Assembly (NCBI GenBank): GCA_030762935.1 | Contig: CM060897.1 | Coordinates: 115,448,676 to 115,512,675, forward strand | Direction of reading: 5' to 3' | From: Hymenopus coronatus | Taxonomy: Eukaryota; Arthropoda; Insecta; Mantodea; Hymenopodidae | DNA: 64,000 nt | Shown: positions 59,324 to 64,000 of the stretch, in pieces | Layout of the letters: each line of letters opens with the position of its first letter | Numbering within the stretch: the stretch's first letter is position 1 | The notes under the pieces: model-generated | The model's database searches: none | Told to the model about the DNA's origin: nothing | Seen by the model: only the letters and a program-made list of their open reading frames with translations | Position numbers and translations under genes: made by a program

Positions 59324-59495
59324 GTAAGGCCTGGCAATATCTTGTGTCCTGAGTTCGTATCTCGGGTAGGGGAGTTTTTCTTGACAATTATGTTTTACCT
59401 TCATGGACCTCGGATTCATTTGAGCATCATTTCACCGATTTCATTCATCATCAGCTAGGCCTTATAAGGTTAAAGGACATTAAACTGAAAAATAA
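59324..59495 (+). mobile_element. SINE-B copy, decayed
   Basis: B box-like 'gagttcgtatctcgggtag', 'catggacctcggattcattt', 'gagcatcatttcaccgattt', 'taaaggacattaaactga', A-rich tail. Confidence 0.75.
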
Positions 59496-60058
59496 AAAAA
59501 TAAAAATAATAAAATTTATAATTATTTTGGAACCTTACATAGGAGCTAAGTTCATTGCTAATATAATAATAACAAGCATAACTACAATCAACTGATTAAT
59601 ACCTACTACATATTATGTAATAGTATCAACACTTTCCAGCCCAGTGCAGCCATATGGCACCATTATCTATATGTGTTGTTCGAGATGGGCAAAGTTCAAC
59701 TTTCAATAATTCTCTACCGTCACTGTGCATATTTCGGTATTTTGTTTAAATTTTATTTATATTAACACTGCTTAGAATAAGTAAAACCGGAAATAAAACC
59801 CTTTCAAAAATACCTTTTTCTGACACAACACGTAGCTTCATTCTGCTACAATGTTACCAAGTTCCATCAACACTCAGATATGCCAATCAGCGTTTATTTA
59901 ACTTGGGGTCATCCCTTCCTTTGTCAGATTAGCATTGTAGCGAGGATTCAAACCTAGGTTAACCTGTGAATTTGAAATATGGATCAGTGATGTTCAGTAT
60001 ATTAGAAGTTTAGACAACTGAGCTACTAATTAGAGATTAGGTAAGACCAACTTTTTAA

Positions 60059-60659
60059 GGGGAGTCGAGATGCCCTGTCTTGCCAATGTTAAAGTTTGAC
60101 CCATTATCTCGGCAGCTATTTAACATAAAGAGCTACATTTTTCCAGGTATATTTAGCAACACCTGTACTGTTGGTTGATGAAAAATGCAATACTTCTTTC
60201 ATTAGAAGGAAATATATGATTTTTTTAAATAAAGTTCTTAAAATTTTATTGAAAAAATATTTTTTAAATTTTAAAAATGTAACTAATTTATATACATATA
60301 AAATGCTTTGAAAGTAAAGCCTATTTAGATGCAAATGTGTGGTATATTTTTCATCCCTAAATGTCAACTAGTTTCTGAGATAGTGGGGCATTTGTATAGA
60401 GAATTTTAATTCTTCAGAAATTGCTTTCAAACATAACATTTACAAAAAAGAAATGTAACGTATGTTTCCAAACCCACCTTCGAAATACTTCAAAACTCAC
60501 ACATGAAGGAAATATGAGCGGGATTCCAACGTTGCCAATAGCTAAAGCAAACCTTTCCGATCAAAATTAAACAATCTCTTTCCTAACACTAATATTTGCA
60601 AAGTTATTGATGTTTTACCTAGTGAATATTCCAATTTGAAAATCATATTTCGGCTCCCC
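60059..60659. mobile_element. piggyBac-like non-autonomous element (601 bp, TTAA-flanked)
   Basis: Left end GGGGAGTCGAGAT (60059-60071) and right end ATTTCGGCTCCCC (60647-60659) are inverted repeats matching at 11 of 13. They are flanked by TTAA at 60055-60058 and 60660-60663, the target of the piggyBac superfamily. No transposase motif inside. The short minus-strand frame is AT-driven. Superfamily assignment rests on TTAA only. Confidence 0.7.
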
Positions 60660-60740
60660 TTAAGGGAAATATAAATGTTATGGCGTCAGCAATCAAAAAA
60701 GCAATTTCAATAGAAAATTAATCGGGCTGGAAAGGGTTAA

Positions 60741-60867
60741 AAAAATTATGTGCTCCAGTCAGATGGCTTACTCTATCTGTTCCATAAGCAAACTATTCTA
60801 CAAAACATTATTCTTTATGTTCTTAGTACATTATGTACATATTACGTGTAAAGAAAGTAAAAACACT
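60741..60867 (+). mobile_element. Miniature HINE-1 (about 125 bp) retaining both ends
   Basis: The 5' part 'aaaaattatgtgctccagtc' to 'aagcaaactattct' is joined directly to the hairpin end 'tagtacattatgtacatatt', then 'cgtgtaaagaaagtaaaaa'. The whole interior is missing. Confidence 0.7.
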
Positions 60868-61090
60868 TATGTGTTCCTTCTCCCAGCCTGAAAGCTTTTT
60901 GCTCCGTAATAGGAAATATATATTCGGATCTGGCAGAGCAGCAAGAGTAAGGTATGATAGCTTGGATAGTGCAGTTGGATCAGAAAGATGCCGTAACAGT
61001 CAACAGCTGAGAGTTGAAGGTAAACAAAATTGTTTTGAAGATTTGAAATAAACATTATTGTGGAGCTATTGGTGTCCATTCAGGTGCCAA
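60868..61090. other. Unclassified spacer
   Basis: Nothing recognised. Confidence 0.2.
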
Positions 61091-61101
61091 CCCAGGGCGG
61101 A

Positions 61102-61256
61102 TGTATGTATGTATGGTTGGATGGATGGATGGATGGGTGGGTGGATGGATGGATGGATGGATGGATGGATGGATGGATGGATGGATGGATGGATGGGTGG
61201 GTGGTTGGATGGATGGATGGATGGATGGATGCATGCATGCATGTATGTATGCATGT
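61102..61256. repeat. (GGAT)n / (GCAT)n tandem array
   Basis: About 35 tetranucleotide units, mainly GGAT with GGGT interruptions, passing into GCAT/GTAT. It adjoins the 3' end of the LINE that reads on the minus strand. Confidence 0.92.
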
Positions 61257-61516
61257 ATTTATTTTATCCTCTGCAATTGGGTACTGCCCGGTGGCAGAGT
61301 TAAATGTACAAAATTCACTTACAATAATAATCTTGCAGTTAAATTAAGATTAGTAATACAACTAACATATTATATTTACATGCTTTTTTTAAATGCCTAA
61401 CTACTTGTTATTCAGTATAGCAATATTTATGTCAATTACCAGTTAGTTTATACACAGTAATTATGAAGCCTCAAAATTAATACTACACATTACTAATATA
61501 TACATTACTAATATAT

Positions 61517-61567
<51 letters not shown>

Positions 61568-62632
61568 TACACAATTACAGATTTTGAAATCCTTAATTAC
61601 TTTACAATATTTACTCAAATCAACTAATATTTATTCTCTCTAAATTATTCCTAAACTTCTTTAAGGTCAGAGAGCAGTCCTGAAAGGCTGCTTCAGGCAA
61701 TTCATATCATTCTTCAATGACCCTATTAACAAAAGAAAAATTTCCTACTTTGGTTCTGTACATTCTACCCATAATTTTTCACAAGTGATCGTTTCGTCCT
61801 AGATATGCTGGGTTTTCTAACATTTTTCTATCGTCAACCCATGTATTTAAAGAAGTATAAGATTTCAATAGTGTGACTAACCTATGTGTTTTACGCCTAA
61901 CTTTTAGCAGCTCCTACTTATTCTCCTCGCCTTTCGTAAGTCCAACATTTTTACCTCTCTTTATGAATTTAGCCGCCCGTCTTTGTATCCTTTCCAGCGA
62001 ATCAGATTGGTTAACCCAGTATGGGTCCCGCATGATACTCCATATTCCATAACTAGCCGCACTAAGGACTTGTAGGCAATTTCCCTGGACTTTGCGCCCC
62101 CCTTCTTCAGTGTTCTCATTACGAAATGCAATGTTTTCCACGCTTTCCTAGATGTAGAATTTAACTGATCCTCCCATCCGGCAATACTTAACAAGCACAC
62201 TCCCAAATATTTGCAGCTATCCACCTGTGGAATTTGTTCCCTGCCCATATGATAGCTATGAAGCACTTTCTCCTTGGTTCTACTAAAAACAATTGACTTA
62301 TTTTCCTAGCATTAATTGTCATTTTGTTTGTGGCGGTCCACCGACTTATTTCATTTAGGTCATTCTGAAGAGCGGTCTCATGCATGGTATTCCGAATCTT
62401 ATTGTAAATAATACAATCCTCTGCGAACAACCTAATCTGAGATTTAATATTTATAGTTATATCATTAACAAAGATAAGAAAAAGTAACGGACCCAGTACC
62501 GAGCTTTGGGGCACGCCCGAACTTACAAAACACTTTTCAGACAATTCTTTACCTACTCTTACTCTCTTTGTCCTTCCTTTCAAAAAATGTTCTATCCACT
62601 ATACTACGCAATCAATGATTCCTGTTTTTGCC
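61257..62632 (-). pseudogene. LINE (non-LTR retrotransposon) 3' part: RT end, C-terminal domain, 3' UTR
   Basis: Minus strand from 62632: WIEHFLKGRTKRVRV, SGVPQSSVLGPLLFLIFVND (RT motif with the usual Gly of PQGS changed to Ser), then IRLFAEDCIIY, where the catalytic F-A-D-D box has the first Asp changed to Glu. After a frameshift near 62260 comes CKYLGV, then KAWKTLHFVMRTLKKG and, in another frame, DSLERIQRRAAKFIKRG. Past further stops the typical end appears (KVGNFSFVNRVIEE, ELPEAAF) to about 61620. A stop precedes WIEHFL. The 3' UTR includes an (AAT)n run and leads to the GGAT array. The Jockey/I superclade is likely. 5'-truncated and inactive. Confidence 0.85.
61523..61567. repeat. (AAT)n microsatellite within the LINE 3' UTR
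   Basis: About 14 uninterrupted AAT units. Confidence 0.9.
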
Positions 62633-64000
62633 AGCTTTCGGAGGGGAATGCCCGCTAGATATGGAAGGTACAGAGGTAATAAAATATCAGGGGCAGACCA
62701 AAACTAGAGAACAGGATTCCAATGATCCAAAGGCCGAAGAAGAGAGAGGAATGAGAGTCCCAACGGCAGAGAAAGTGCAGTAGGCAACTGTTAAAATCCA
62801 CTGTCTTGTGGTGAAGAGGGATTTCAAAGTAAACCCCGACAGAAAAGCCGCTTGCTTGGAAAGCGTAGAGGGCAGCCCCATTATCAAGATTGAGTGCTAT
62901 AAGCCAACAACTTGCACACTTTAAAATCTGCAATTAAAGAAACATTCACTAAAGATAGCCGGACGGACTTAAAGTTGACAACAGAGCGGTCAAGTCAGCT
63001 TTCAATTTCGCTTGTTTCTTGTAGCCGTTAAGCGCGTCTCTCGCAGCCAGTAGACGGAGCAGTACAGCTGGCAAGAGAGAGATTGACCAACGGGCGCACG
63101 AGATTCTCGATTACTAGCAAGCCTCGTAAGTCGCGTTAATAACAAGACTGCAGTGTAATAATGTGTGGATACTAGCATAACCAGTTCTCTAAGTTATGTT
63201 ATTTCATATGTTTAAATGATTTAAGGTTTAAATAACTTACCTGGCTAAGGATTATATTAAATAACCCACACTAGGGAAAGGGTTAAAAACGAAATGTGGT
63301 ATCACAGAATCTGCAGATTTGTTTACGTGGCCTCCACTTTTATTAAAAATAAGTGTGTTTATATTGTATTATTCCTAGGACGTTTATGTTTCAAGCAGTA
63401 ATTCTATTTTCGGTTGTAATCTGAACATGTTTATTTGAGAATAAGTAAAGTTATATACAAGGCATACAAATTATAGGTATGTCATTAACGATATATTTGG
63501 ATAATTCAAACCAATTACTATGGACGCCGTTAGGATATATGTACTGTTAAACGGTTGGTCATCTTGTGTTATTACTAGGACCCGCATTTTAGCATGTTTA
63601 TAAACGCAGTTTTAGCGTTTTACTCTCTTCTACTGACCTCTACAAGGTTTTAAACAATGTTCCTACTATTTAAGGAAGTCCATGAAAAACGCCTTTTATA
63701 ACAAATACAGATAAAGATATAAAAACTGTTTACTTCTTCGAAGAGTACTATTCACATGTAATGTAATTTAAGACAAATTACATTAAACTAAAAATTTAAG
63801 CATGTATTTTTCACATATAGCATTGCATAAAACAAACTTCACATTTCAGCTCCGTTGCTGTATACAACTAGCCATATTTCCTAGCCTTCTGTTGTTTTCA
63901 AATGCATCTCTATAGGCAGAACACGATCTTTCAACATCGGAAGATATCATTGGCGCATACGTCATACATGCAATTTCTATACGAAGATAAAAATCGTGAT
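62633..64000. other. Unclassified terminal stretch
   Basis: LINE similarity stops near 62632. A minus-strand frame (62655-62933) is hydrophobic but unrecognised. 62985-63140 is GC-richer and contains 'ctcgtaagtcgcg', which could be a 5' exon with a donor, but nothing confirms it. The rest is AT-rich. Confidence 0.25.

Noticed and set aside
61102..61256. CRISPR-like array
   Set aside because: Units are four bases with no spacers. Eukaryotic microsatellite.
61058..61347. Open frames rich in Gly-Trp-Met-Asp, silk- or collagen-like
   Set aside because: They are translations of the (GGAT)n array in several frames. A reverse frame gives His-Pro-Ser-Ile repeats, as expected of a tandem tetranucleotide.
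62655..62933. Hydrophobic 92-aa minus-strand frame beyond the LINE
   Set aside because: No match to LINE RT residues expected upstream of WIEHFL; no other support.

Overview
This is AT-rich eukaryotic nuclear DNA that is almost entirely transposable elements. The mariner/Tc1 transposase remnants, a non-LTR retrotransposon fragment, several tRNA-derived SINE families and insect-style promoter motifs (alternating nGAAn heat-shock elements upstream of TATA) point to an arthropod. I cannot name the species. There is no bacterial or phage gene organisation, and no intact protein-coding gene. Nearly all long open frames are chance readings through repeats. All boundaries were read by eye, so most carry an uncertainty of 5-30 bases.

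The dominant component is one non-coding repeat of about 870 bp, called HINE-1 here. I count about 40 complete or partial copies in both orientations, covering roughly a third or more of the window. Each complete copy begins TCTGATGTG after an A-run and has a subterminal GACTTTCTCTA. It carries a core near-palindrome, a CA/GT microsatellite, and a terminal hairpin centred on TATGTACATA, and ends TAGAGAAAGTAAAAA. No transposase is present. The architecture best fits a non-autonomous Helentron (DINE-1/HINE-like) element. '+' means hairpin at the right end.

On top of it sit six tRNA-derived SINE families (SINE-A to SINE-F). Several are inserted inside HINE-1 copies with readable target duplications, so they are younger. 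DNA transposons include a Tc1-like remnant (11.0-11.6 kb), mariner remnants at 17.8, 22.5, 35.8-36.6 and 51.9-53.0 kb, a 511-bp internally deleted mariner with both terminal repeats (42.7-43.3 kb), and a 601-bp TTAA-flanked element (60.1-60.7 kb). LINE remnants lie at 24.8-25.3, 48.6-48.8 and 61.1-62.6 kb. An unclassified repeat occurs at 19.6-20.0 and 29.7-30.2 kb in opposite orientation.

Non-repeat signals worth attention are a 147-bp candidate exon (7400-7546, phase 0 on both sides), a compact heat-shock-type promoter (41.9-42.0 kb, minus strand), and a second promoter-like or solo-LTR-like block (44.4-44.8 kb, minus strand). If the exon is real, much of the window could be intron sequence of a host gene.
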